Assembly: GCF_008085905.1 (NCBI RefSeq) | Contig: NZ_VSFF01000001.1 | Location: 744,001 to 808,000, forward strand | DNA: 64,000 nucleotides | Direction of reading: 5' to 3' | Origin: Actinomadura syzygii | GTDB lineage: Bacteria; Actinomycetota; Actinomycetes; Streptosporangiales; Streptosporangiaceae | Shown: positions 8,374 to 15,744 of the stretch, one piece after another | Numbering within the stretch: position 1 is the stretch's first letter | How the letters are laid out: each line of letters starts with the position of its first letter | Program-made: the position numbers and the translations under genes | Notes under the pieces: model-generated | What the model was told of the DNA's origin: nothing | Database searches by the model: none | What the model saw: the letters and a program-made list of their open reading frames with translations, nothing else

Positions 8374-8473
8374 TTTGTGACTCTAATCCCGTTCCGCTCG
8401 ATGCTGTCAATGGACGGACGCGCCCATCCGTGGGCGGGCATTTCCGAGCTCGGTCCGGAGGCGGTCCGCCGAG

Positions 8474-8788
8474 TCAATGCCAGAGATTTGAAGTGGCGGC
8501 GAAGTAGAAGAAGCTGCCGAAGGCGGCCAGATGGAAGGCCAGGACCGCGATTCGCGCGACGGCGCCGCTCGTGGTCCGCATCCCCAGCACCAGGGAGTAC
8601 GGCAGGGCCACGACTCCGACGGCGCCCAGCACGAGCCCTGCCCAGCCCGGCCCGCGACCGTCGAAATGCCGCATGATCGAATTACCGATCACCACCAGCA
8701 CCCATGCCCAGACGAGCGTTTTCGGCTCGCCGCGACTTCTGTCATTGGCGGCGCTTCTTCGCACCGAGTCATTCGATGACATCCGCAT
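8474..8788 (-). CDS. Small membrane protein, three predicted helices
   Basis: 104 aa (a second ATG at 8782 would shorten it by 2). A charged N-terminus of ~22 residues is followed by three hydrophobic segments: around WAWVLVVIGNSIM, GLVLGAVGVVALPYSLVLGM and IAVLAFHLAAFGSFFYFAA. No family recognised. It lies 72 nt downstream of the lysine-rich secreted protein gene at 8861-9355 on the same strand, with a 10-bp hairpin between them, so it may be an accessory gene of that locus (for example an immunity-type membrane protein); this is inference from position only. Confidence 0.6.
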   Translation of the reverse strand: MRMSSNDSVRRSAANDRSRGEPKTLVWAWVLVVIGNSIMRHFDGRGPGWAGLVLGAVGVVALPYSLVLGMRTTSGAVARIAVLAFHLAAFGSFFYFAATSNLWH

Positions 8789-8822
8789 TCCAATCGTGGT
8801 CGTTCGCTCGCCGTTCCACCGG

Positions 8823-8853
8823 CCGGGCGGCCGACGTCATGCCGGCCGCCCGG
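8823..8853 (-). terminator. Hairpin downstream of lysine-rich protein gene
   Basis: Perfect 10-bp inverted repeat CCGGGCGGCC/GGCCGCCCGG with an 11-nt loop, starting 7 nt after the stop codon of the 8861-9355 gene. No T tract, as is common in high-GC actinomycetes. Probably terminates or attenuates transcription before the small membrane protein gene. Confidence 0.6.
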
Positions 8854-8860
8854 ATGGGTG

Positions 8861-9355
8861 TCACGCCCAGTGGTTGAAGATCCACATCAGCACGTCGATG
8901 GGATCGGCGAAGAAGAACATCGCCTTGACCGTCAACCGGACGGTCCAAGGGGCCTTCTTCCACTCGCGCTTGAAAGCGGCCTTGCCGCGTTTCGCGGCAT
9001 TCTTCAGCTTGGAGAGCTGCTTCTTGGAGAGCTTCTTCTTGAGGTACTTCCAGCCCTTCTTGACGGCGGACCACTTCCAGCCGCGCTTGGCCACATCCTG
9101 CTGGAGTTGGGCATCCGAGCGCTGGCCGCCGCCGACGGGAGCGCTCGGACGGCCCTGCACCGGCGCGCTCTGCGTCGGCGCCGCCTGCGTCGGTGCCCCA
9201 TTGGTGGTGCCGACCTGCTGCATGGTGGCCGTACGTGTGACGGGTCGGGCGGGGGACGCGGCCTCCGCGGTGGCGGCGGGGGCGGCGATTCCCAGGCCGA
9301 GCGTCACCGCCAGACCGGTGCCCACCGCATGGTGAGCGAGACGCCTTCTGTTCAT
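8861..9355 (-). CDS. Secreted lysine-rich cationic protein 1
   Basis: 164 aa. A classical signal peptide (MNRRRLAHH, hydrophobic core, cleavage near ATAEAA, ~residues 28-33), then a Pro/Gln/Ala-rich linker containing QQVG (46-49), then a strongly basic region from ~88 with repeated KK pairs (for example YLKKKLSKKQLSKLKNAAKR). From residue 88 to the end there are about 22 Lys/Arg against 3 acidic residues; the last ~25 residues are hydrophobic and aromatic. Start ATG 9355 has GGAAGGAAG upstream. It has the same plan as the protein at 11993-12424 (signal peptide, QQVG linker, cationic tail), and the pair flanks an ABC transporter operon. Possible roles: antimicrobial effector, wall- or DNA-binding protein. 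Not a recognised family. Confidence 0.78.
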   Translation of the reverse strand: MNRRRLAHHAVGTGLAVTLGLGIAAPAATAEAASPARPVTRTATMQQVGTTNGAPTQAAPTQSAPVQGRPSAPVGGGQRSDAQLQQDVAKRGWKWSAVKKGWKYLKKKLSKKQLSKLKNAAKRGKAAFKREWKKAPWTVRLTVKAMFFFADPIDVLMWIFNHWA

Positions 9356-9375
9356 TGGAAGTGCTTCCTTCCATT

Positions 9376-9392
9376 AGCGGGCAATGCCCGCT
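9376..9392 (-). promoter_or_regulatory. Leader stem-loop abutting the ribosome site of cationic protein 1
   Basis: Inverted repeat AGCGGGC/GCCCGCT with a 3-nt loop, immediately followed on the minus strand by AAT and then GGAAGGAAG and GCAC before ATG 9355. The same order (hairpin, AAC, GGAAAGGAG, CAC) precedes the second cationic protein gene at 12424. This may protect the mRNA or regulate translation; the sharing is seen directly, the role is inferred. Confidence 0.45.
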
Positions 9393-9766
9393 GCAACCCG
9401 CTTTGAGTTGCGGGTACAAGCACACCAATGGCGCCGTCTCCTCATGATCTCTCGCGCATCCCGGGAGTCGTCTCGGGGACGTCTCCGCGGCGTCGTCATC
9501 GCAGGAGGAGCGCGTAACGAATATTTTTCCGCCTGTCACATCGACCCCTTCCTGGGATTGCTTCGAGTAAACCCCGGGGACGGGACCGGGCGCATCCTTC
9601 AGCGGAACCGATGTGACTCAGCCGGCGGGCAGTGCAGGAGGTCGACCCCAGGGCGGAGAAGGCATCGCTCACCTGCAAAAGCACAAGGTCGAACTCAAGC
9701 GGCGGCGGCTGGGGTCGTTACCGGCTCAGGTGCGGGCGTCAGGGGTTCCCGGTTTCGGAAAAGCCA

Positions 9767-9795
9767 GAGGCCGGGCCCTGACCGGGCCCGGCCTC
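9767..9795 (-). terminator. Strong hairpin downstream of the ABC permease
   Basis: Perfect 12-bp inverted repeat GAGGCCGGGCCC/GGGCCCGGCCTC with a 5-nt loop, 184 nt past the permease stop codon on the minus strand. Palindromic in both directions, so it would also stop plus-strand transcripts. Confidence 0.65.
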
Positions 9796-9978
9796 CGTCG
9801 CCACGGACAATGGCGAATCCATCGAGCGATGCCGAAAAAGGACGCCAAATCGGACGCGACATCACCGGCCCGGGGTCGTGAAACCGCCTAGGTGGAGACG
9901 TCGTTACCGCTTTAGCGGCGTCGGCGTTCGGATTTCGGCTTGAGACCTCGTCCTAAGTCCCTGCCACGCTTCTGGGGG

Positions 9979-10821
9979 TCACAGTTTTCGTTTGCGCACT
10001 ACCGCTAGGGCGAGGGCGAGGACGGCCACCGCCACGGCGGAGCAGTACACGGCGGCGCCGACGGCGCCGAACGGCTTGTCGATCTTCGCGGAGTCGGTGA
10101 GGGACACGAGCACGCTGAAGGGCATCCAGCGGGCCATCGCGTCCCCGACGCGGGGGACCAGACCGACCGCGCTCTCCAGCACCAGGATCCAGACCAGCGC
10201 CGCGCTGACCCCGCCTGCGCTGGTGCGCACCAGTGTCCCGATGGCGACGCCGATCACGGCGGTGACCGCGTAGATCAGGCCGAGACTCGCCACCTGCCGC
10301 CATTCCGTGGCGGTGTCGGGGGCCAGGTCGAGCCCGGCCGGCGCCAGCAGCGACCCCAGCCCGACGGCGGCGAAACCGTACACGAGCCCGACCGCGCCGC
10401 CCGCGCCGCCGAGGACCGCGGCCTTGGCGGCCACCACCTGCCAGCGGCCCTGGATCGCCTGGAAGGCCAGCCGGATGGTGCCGGACCGGTGCTCGGAGGT
10501 CATCGCGAGCACCGCCAGCACCAGCAGGATCAGTTGGCCGAACAGCGTCCCCGAAACGGCGTCGGCGACGGTCGCGGGCTCCTCGTCCCCCGGCGCGACC
10601 CGGGCCGTCAGCGCCGCCACCCCGAGGGCGAGCGCACCTGACACGCCGAGCCCCCACCAGGTCGACCCGCTGTGCACCAGCCGAACCCACTCCGCCGCGG
10701 CCGCCCCCTTCAGCCCCCCGCCCGCCGGACCGCTCGTGCCCCCGCCCTCCACACCCCTCACCGCGCTTCTCGGCGCGTCTTCTGTCGTGGTTCTTGTTGG
10801 TCTTTCCGGCGAGGTGGTCAT
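9979..10821 (-). CDS. ABC-2 type transporter permease
   Basis: 280 aa. A ~45-residue polar N-terminus, then about six hydrophobic segments (WWGLGVSGALALGVAAL, LFGQLILLVLAVLAM, AAVLGGAGGAVGLVYGF, ASLGLIYAVTAVIGVAIG, AALVWILVLESAVGLV, YCSAVAVAVLALALAVV). The cytoplasmic stretch MTSEHRSGTIRLAFQA matches the conserved E-x-x-x-G-T element of ABC-2 permeases of the bacitracin/daunorubicin-resistance class. Its start overlaps the stop of the ATPase gene by 4 nt, so the two form one transporter. Family members export peptides or drugs, often for self-resistance; here secreted cationic proteins are encoded on both sides. Confidence 0.88.
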   Translation of the reverse strand: MTTSPERPTRTTTEDAPRSAVRGVEGGGTSGPAGGGLKGAAAAEWVRLVHSGSTWWGLGVSGALALGVAALTARVAPGDEEPATVADAVSGTLFGQLILLVLAVLAMTSEHRSGTIRLAFQAIQGRWQVVAAKAAVLGGAGGAVGLVYGFAAVGLGSLLAPAGLDLAPDTATEWRQVASLGLIYAVTAVIGVAIGTLVRTSAGGVSAALVWILVLESAVGLVPRVGDAMARWMPFSVLVSLTDSAKIDKPFGAVGAAVYCSAVAVAVLALALAVVRKRKL

Positions 10822-11750
10822 TGGGTGCTCTCGGACGCGGGCGCGGCGGTCGTCGCGCGGTATTCGACGGCGTCGTAGGTCGTTCGCATGAACGCCTCCT
10901 CCAGGGAGCCGTGATCGGTGCGCAGTTCGTGCAGCACCTCACCGCACTCGGCGGCGAGTTCGCCGACCCGTGCCGCGGTGGTTCCGGTGACGGCCAGGGT
11001 TCCGTCCGGTCGCAGGTCGACCTGGTGTCCCGCCCGCCGGAGCGTCTCGGTGAGGCGCGCCCCGCCGGGTGTGCGAACCAGCACCGCGGCCCGGGTGGTG
11101 CGCTCGATGAAGTCGCGGGTCGAGCCGCTGGTGATGAGCCGTCCGGCGCCGATGACGACGACCTCGTCGGCGGTGATCGCCATTTCCGACAGGAGGTGGC
11201 TGGAGACGAGCACGGTCCGGCCCTCGGCCGCGAACCCCCGCAGGAGTCCCCTGACCCAGTGGATCCCCTCCGGGTCGAGGCCGTTCATCGGCTCGTCGAA
11301 CAGCAGGATCCGGGGGTCGCCCAGCAGCGCCATCGCCATGCCGAGCCGCTGCCGCATCCCGAGGGAGAGCGTGCCGACCCGCTGGCCCGCGACCTCCCGG
11401 AGGCCGACCAGCCGGAGCAGTTCCTCCACTCGCTCCCGTGATATCCCGTTCAGGCTCGCGACCCAGCGCAGATGCGTGCGCGCCGAGTTCCGCGACCGGG
11501 CCCAGCCAGCGTCCAGCAGGGCGCCGACAGTGCGCAGCGGCGCGTCGAGCTCGGCGTACGGCCTGCCGTCGACCAGGACCGAACCGGCGGCGGGACGGTC
11601 CAGGCCGACGATCATCCGCATCGTCGTCGACTTTCCCGCGCCGTTCGGCCCGAGAAAGCCGGTCACCACTCCGGGACGGACGGCGAAGGACAGCCCGTCC
11701 ACCGCCGTCCGCTTCCCGAATCGTTTGGTCAGCCCTTCGACAATGATCAA
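10818..11750 (-). CDS. ABC transporter ATP-binding protein (BcrA/DrrA-like)
   Basis: About 310 aa. Walker A GPNGAGKST, signature LSLGMRQRLGMAMALLG, Walker B ILLFDEPMNGLDPEG and H-loop VLVSSHLLSEM are all present. A ~90-residue C-terminal extension follows, as in BcrA/DrrA-type subunits. I prefer TTG 11750 as start (GGAAGGGA 7 nt upstream, giving the family-typical LIIVEGLTKRFGK N-terminus); a GTG at 11780 would add 10 residues. It partners with the permease immediately downstream (4-nt overlap). Such two-gene exporters typically confer peptide or drug resistance and are often under control of NarL-type two-component pairs. Confidence 0.9.
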   Translation of the reverse strand: MIIVEGLTKRFGKRTAVDGLSFAVRPGVVTGFLGPNGAGKSTTMRMIVGLDRPAAGSVLVDGRPYAELDAPLRTVGALLDAGWARSRNSARTHLRWVASLNGISRERVEELLRLVGLREVAGQRVGTLSLGMRQRLGMAMALLGDPRILLFDEPMNGLDPEGIHWVRGLLRGFAAEGRTVLVSSHLLSEMAITADEVVVIGAGRLITSGSTRDFIERTTRAAVLVRTPGGARLTETLRRAGHQVDLRPDGTLAVTGTTAARVGELAAECGEVLHELRTDHGSLEEAFMRTTYDAVEYRATTAAPASESTQ

Positions 11751-11899
11751 GATCGCGTCCCTTCCGCGGGCCTCGGTCACCCGGACGCCCGCTCGTCGTG
11801 TCAGTCGACCATTCGCGGGAGGTCGATCGCTTCCTCCGCTGGAATGGGCATCGGCTCGATCCGGGGATGGCGGAGGAGTCCATCTCCGGGTGGAGAAAG

Positions 11900-11940
11900 C
11901 ACCGGATGGGGCGCCCTCGGGAGGGGCGCCCCATCCGGTG
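11900..11940 (-). terminator. 17-bp perfect hairpin terminator after cationic protein 2
   Basis: Left arm CACCGGATGGGGCGCCC (11900-11916), 7-nt loop, right arm its exact complement (11924-11940). It lies 52 nt past the stop of the second cationic protein gene and upstream of the ABC ATPase, so it separates that gene from the transporter operon. Confidence 0.72.
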
Positions 11941-11992
11941 GTCGATGTCGGCTAGGAGGAGAGTCAGGAGAAAATCAGGGAAAGACCGCCCG

Positions 11993-12424
11993 TTAGCGGG
12001 CCGCGCGGAAGTAGGTGTATACCAAGCGCAGCCTGAGGCCAGTCCCGACGAGCTTCTTGATGTACTTGGACACCCGCTTGTTCCAGGTCATCTTGAAGGT
12101 GCCGAAGCCCTTCTTGGCCGCCCTCTTCAGCGCCAGGTAAGTGGCGAACCGCTTCTTGAGCTCCTTGATCACCCGGTTGAGCCAGACGGGCGCCTGCCCG
12201 GCGGCGATGGCCCGCTGGAGTTCGGCCTGCTGGGCGGGCGTGACCGGCGAACTCTGCGGCGCGGCCGGGACCGCGGCCGCCGGTGCGCCGACCTGCTGGA
12301 CCGCGGCGGGGGTGCGGGCGCCCTGGACCGTGGCGGCGGAGGCGGCCGGACCGGCCACACCCAGGCCGAGCGCGGCCGCCAGCGTCACCCCTGCCGTCCG
12401 CGCGGCGAGAGAACTCTTGCTCAT
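11993..12424 (-). CDS. Secreted lysine-rich cationic protein 2
   Basis: 143 aa. Signal peptide (MSKSSLAARTAGVTLAAALG, cleavage near GPAASAA, ~residue 31), a Pro/Ala/Gln-rich linker carrying QQVG at 43-46 and an AQQAELQRA helix, then a cationic tail from ~80 (KELKKRFATYLALKRAAKKG, KRVSKYIKKL). The last 64 residues hold about 19 Lys/Arg and one acidic residue and could form amphipathic helices. Start ATG 12424 with GGAAAGGAG 5-6 nt upstream; the frame is open upstream but without a ribosome site. Paralogue in plan of the protein at 8861-9355. Function unknown; antimicrobial or polyanion-binding activity is plausible. Confidence 0.78.
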   Translation of the reverse strand: MSKSSLAARTAGVTLAAALGLGVAGPAASAATVQGARTPAAVQQVGAPAAAVPAAPQSSPVTPAQQAELQRAIAAGQAPVWLNRVIKELKKRFATYLALKRAAKKGFGTFKMTWNKRVSKYIKKLVGTGLRLRLVYTYFRAAR

Positions 12425-12828
12425 GCGTGCTCCTTTCCGTTGGCGGCGGTTCGGCCGCCAAAGCCCGATCTGGACCATGGAAGGAACTCAAACAGCGCGC
12501 TGTCTTCGCGGCGTCTCACGTCCGTCGCCTGGACGGGTCGCGGCATCTCCGCGCTGTCTCGCGAGCGGGTCGGAACCGTTTTCCCGATCCGGCGAACTCG
12601 ATCACGAAATTGGCCGATATCGGCCCGCCGAGGGCCGCACCCCACGTCCACCCGCCGTGAAATCCCGGACGGGAACGCTCCATTCGACAACGTCGGGCGC
12701 ATTGCCCGTGATCAGAGCACGAGCGTCTTCTCCGGCGCGGCCGATAACGGGTGTTCACCGTCGAGTAACGTGGCGAGTTGGAGACTCCGCCCTGACCGAC
12801 GAAGACGAGCCGACAGTGAGGGTCACCG
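12425..12828. other. Divergent intergenic region, 404 nt
   Basis: Separates cationic protein 2 (minus) from the LAL regulator (plus). It contains the leader hairpin at 12440-12461 and presumably both promoters; I could not identify a confident -35/-10 pair. No coding sequence supported. Confidence 0.5.
12440..12461 (-). promoter_or_regulatory. Leader stem-loop abutting the ribosome site of cationic protein 2
   Basis: Inverted repeat TTGGCGGC/GCCGCCAA with a 6-nt loop. Overlapping its end on the minus strand comes AAC then GGAAAGGAG and CAC before ATG 12424, mirroring the leader of cationic protein 1. Confidence 0.45.
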
Positions 12829-15729
12829 ATGTGGAAACCGGCTCGGGAATCCGCGTGTCCACGGCGGCCGCTGGTAGGGCAGAAGGACGCCCTCCGCACG
12901 ATGCGCGAGGTAGTGGGCGGCTCCGCCGACGGCGAATTCCACGTTCTCACGCTGGCCGGGGAACCGGGCGCGGGCAAGACCCGGCTGCTGGGCGAGCTCA
13001 CCGCCGCGGCCTCCGCGCGAGGGCTGCCGGTGATGTCCGGAACGGCCTCCGAGTTCGAGCAGGAAATGCCCTTCGGTGTGTTCATCGACGCCTTGGACGA
13101 CGCGATCGAGGAGAACCTCCCCGAACTCGTCTCCGAACTCCGTCCGGGCGTCGTGGGCCAGCTCGCGATGGCGTTCCCGGCGATGGCGGCGGCGAGCGGT
13201 CCCGGCGACGAAGCCGCCGACGAAGCCGCCGACGACCAGGGCGGTCCGGCCGGGCTCGTGCGCTACCGGCTCTACAGCGCCGTCCGCGATCTCATCGAGC
13301 GGCTGGCCCTGCGGGGCGGTCTCGTCCTCGCCCTCGACGACATGCACTGGGCCGACGCTTCCTCCGTGGAACTGCTGAACCACCTCGTCCGCCACCCTCC
13401 GCACATGGGGGTGCTCATCGCCGTCGCGTACCGGCCCGCCCAGGTGGGGTCCGCGCTGGCGGCTCCGCTCCGCAGCGCGGCCGAGCACGGGCCGAGCATC
13501 ACCGTCGCGCCGCTCACCCTCGACGAGGTGGTCGAACTCCTCGGACCGGACGTCGCCCGCACGCGCTGCGAGGCGCTGTACAAGGCCAGCGGCGGCAATC
13601 CCTTCTACCTCGACGCGCTGGTCCGGATGACATCGGCCGGGGAGCGCAACGAGCACGACGAGCCTCCCCATGACGTCCAGACCACGATCCAGGCGGAGCT
13701 GAACGGGCTGTCGGACTCGTCTTCCCTGGTCGCGCAGGCGGCCGCGATCGTCGCCGACGAGTTCGAGCCCGCCCTCGTCGCCGTGGCCGCGGGCACCACC
13801 GCGGAGGAGACCCTCACCGCGCTCGACCGGCTCGTCGCCCGCGACGTCGTCCGGCAGGCCGCGGGCGGCCTCCGGTTCCGGTTCCGCCATCCGCTGATCC
13901 GCCACGTCATCTACGGCTCCACCCCGCCCGGCCGGCGGTCTGCGGCGCACGGACGAGTCGGCGCCCACCTCGCCGCGCTCGGCGCTCCCGCCGCGCAGCT
14001 CGCCCACCACGTCGAACGTTCGGCGACCCGGGGCGACCGCGCCGCCGTCGGCACGCTCGTCGACGCCGCCCGCACCGTGGCCCTCCAGGCCCCGCACACG
14101 GCCGCCGGATGGTTCGCGTCCGCGCTGCGGCTCATGCCGCATGACGAGCCCGAACGGCTGACGCTCATGCTGGAGCTCGCCGAACTCCAGTCCGTCATCG
14201 GACGCATGGAGGACGGCCGGAAGACCGCCACCGAGTTACTCGGGCTGCTCCCCGCCGACGACTACGACCGCCGGTCGGTCGCCGTCCGGTTCTGCGCCAT
14301 CGCGCACCGGCTGCTGGGCAGCGTGGAGCAGGGGCGCGCCCTGCTCGTCCACGAGCTGGCGGCGATCCCCGACCAGGGGTCCGAGGCGGCGGTCCGGCTG
14401 CGGGTGCGGCTGATCAGCGACACCCTGCTCGGGCTCGACCGCCGGACGGCCATGGGCGAGATCGACCGGGTCCCGGACATGCGCAGCGGCTGGCCCCCGA
14501 GCCTGGCCCTCGCCCTGAAGGCGATCCGGCCGATGGCCGCCTACGTGAGCGGCGACGTCGACGCGGCCCTCGCGGGCGTGCGGGCCGCGGACGAGGCCGT
14601 GGCCGCGACCCCGGACGAGGATCTCGTCGACTGCCTGGACTCCCTGGCCTGGCTCGCCTGGACCGAATGCCTGATGGGCCTGCACGCGGGCGCGGTCCGC
14701 CGGTTCGACCGGCTGATGGCCGTCGCGCGGGGCACCGGCCGGCAGTACATCATCCCGGTGGCGCTCTCCGGGAAGACGCGAGCCTATGTCGGGCTCGGCA
14801 GGCTGGACGACGCGGCCCGCACCGTCAGGGAGGCCGTCGAGTCGGCCTGGCTGCTCGGCTCGTCCCACCAGTCGGCCTTCGTCTACACCGAGCAGTGTCT
14901 CGTCGATCACTGGACGGGCGACGTCAAGGCGGCGCTCGCCGGCGGCAGGGAGGCGATCCGATCGTCGGGCGGGAACCGCGAATGGGTGAGCGGGCAGGCC
15001 GACTACGCCTACGGCCTGGCGCTGGCCGACGCGGACCGGCCGGACGAGGCGCGGGAGCGGCTCCTCGCCGCGTGCAACTCCACCGGCGGGCCTCGCGTCT
15101 CCGACCCGAGCACGCTGCTGCGCTGCGCCGAGCGGCTGGCCGCGCTGGAGGCGGCGAGCGGGCACCACGAGGAGGCGGCGCGCTGGGCCGCCGACGCCGA
15201 GCGGCGCGCCCACCCCGGCCTGCCGGGCACGGTCGGGCTCGCCGCCCTGGCCCGCGCGCACGCCCTGGAGCACGCCGATCCCCGCTCGGCCGCGGCGAAG
15301 GCGCGCGAGGCGGCCGAGTCGCTCGCCGGGGCGGACTGGCGGCTCGACACCGGCCGGGCGCTGCTCGCCGCGGGCGTCGCCGCCGCGCGGGCCGACGACC
15401 TCGGCGCCGCGCGGGAGGCGCTCGAAGAGGCCGCGGAGAGGCTCGGCGCGTGCGGCGCCCGCCGCCTCCACCGGCGGGTCGTCAAGGAACTGCGCCGGCA
15501 CGGCGTCCCGGTCCCCGCGCCGCCCGGCTGGGACGCCGCCCCGTACGGGTTGTCCCCGCGCGAGCTGGAGGTGGCGACCCTGGTCGCGGAGGGCAGGACG
15601 AACCTGCAGATCGCCGAGTCGCTCGTCATCAGCGTGCGCGCCGTGGAGGGCCACCTCAGCCACATCTTCGCCAAACTCGGCGTCACCTCCCGCACCGGCG
15701 TCACCGCGTCCCTGTCCAGAACGGACTGA
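12829..15729 (+). CDS. LAL-family transcriptional regulator (large ATP-binding LuxR)
   Basis: 966 aa. N-terminal AAA/NACHT-like ATPase: Walker A GEPGAGKT (44-51) and Walker B LVLALDDMHWAD (~residues 164-175). A long TPR-like helical middle part rich in Ala and Leu follows, then a C-terminal LuxR helix-turn-helix (LSPRELEVATLVAEGRTNLQ, VRAVEGHLSHIFAKLGV). LAL proteins (MalT-like) are ATP- and ligand-dependent activators, often pathway-specific in actinomycetes. Start ATG 12829 with GAGGG nearby. Divergent from the second cationic protein gene, which makes that gene and the ABC operon the obvious candidate targets. Full length for the family. Confidence 0.9.
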   Translation: MWKPARESACPRRPLVGQKDALRTMREVVGGSADGEFHVLTLAGEPGAGKTRLLGELTAAASARGLPVMSGTASEFEQEMPFGVFIDALDDAIEENLPELVSELRPGVVGQLAMAFPAMAAASGPGDEAADEAADDQGGPAGLVRYRLYSAVRDLIERLALRGGLVLALDDMHWADASSVELLNHLVRHPPHMGVLIAVAYRPAQVGSALAAPLRSAAEHGPSITVAPLTLDEVVELLGPDVARTRCEALYKASGGNPFYLDALVRMTSAGERNEHDEPPHDVQTTIQAELNGLSDSSSLVAQAAAIVADEFEPALVAVAAGTTAEETLTALDRLVARDVVRQAAGGLRFRFRHPLIRHVIYGSTPPGRRSAAHGRVGAHLAALGAPAAQLAHHVERSATRGDRAAVGTLVDAARTVALQAPHTAAGWFASALRLMPHDEPERLTLMLELAELQSVIGRMEDGRKTATELLGLLPADDYDRRSVAVRFCAIAHRLLGSVEQGRALLVHELAAIPDQGSEAAVRLRVRLISDTLLGLDRRTAMGEIDRVPDMRSGWPPSLALALKAIRPMAAYVSGDVDAALAGVRAADEAVAATPDEDLVDCLDSLAWLAWTECLMGLHAGAVRRFDRLMAVARGTGRQYIIPVALSGKTRAYVGLGRLDDAARTVREAVESAWLLGSSHQSAFVYTEQCLVDHWTGDVKAALAGGREAIRSSGGNREWVSGQADYAYGLALADADRPDEARERLLAACNSTGGPRVSDPSTLLRCAERLAALEAASGHHEEAARWAADAERRAHPGLPGTVGLAALARAHALEHADPRSAAAKAREAAESLAGADWRLDTGRALLAAGVAAARADDLGAAREALEEAAERLGACGARRLHRRVVKELRRHGVPVPAPPGWDAAPYGLSPRELEVATLVAEGRTNLQIAESLVISVRAVEGHLSHIFAKLGVTSRTGVTASLSRTD

Positions 15730-15744
15730 CATCGCCGCGGTGGG

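Larger units (their letters stand above)
9356..9978. other. Noncoding region upstream of cationic protein 1, 623 nt
   Basis: No convincing gene: open frames here have poor codon bias and no ribosome sites. It holds the leader hairpin of the cationic protein gene (9376-9392) and the hairpin 9767-9795 beyond the ABC permease stop. The long spacing suggests a sizeable regulatory region or leader for the minus-strand secreted-protein gene. Confidence 0.5.

Noticed and set aside
9384..9891. Plus-strand open frames upstream of cationic protein 1
   Set aside because: Poor codon bias, no ribosome sites, and they cross the terminator hairpin at 9767-9795.
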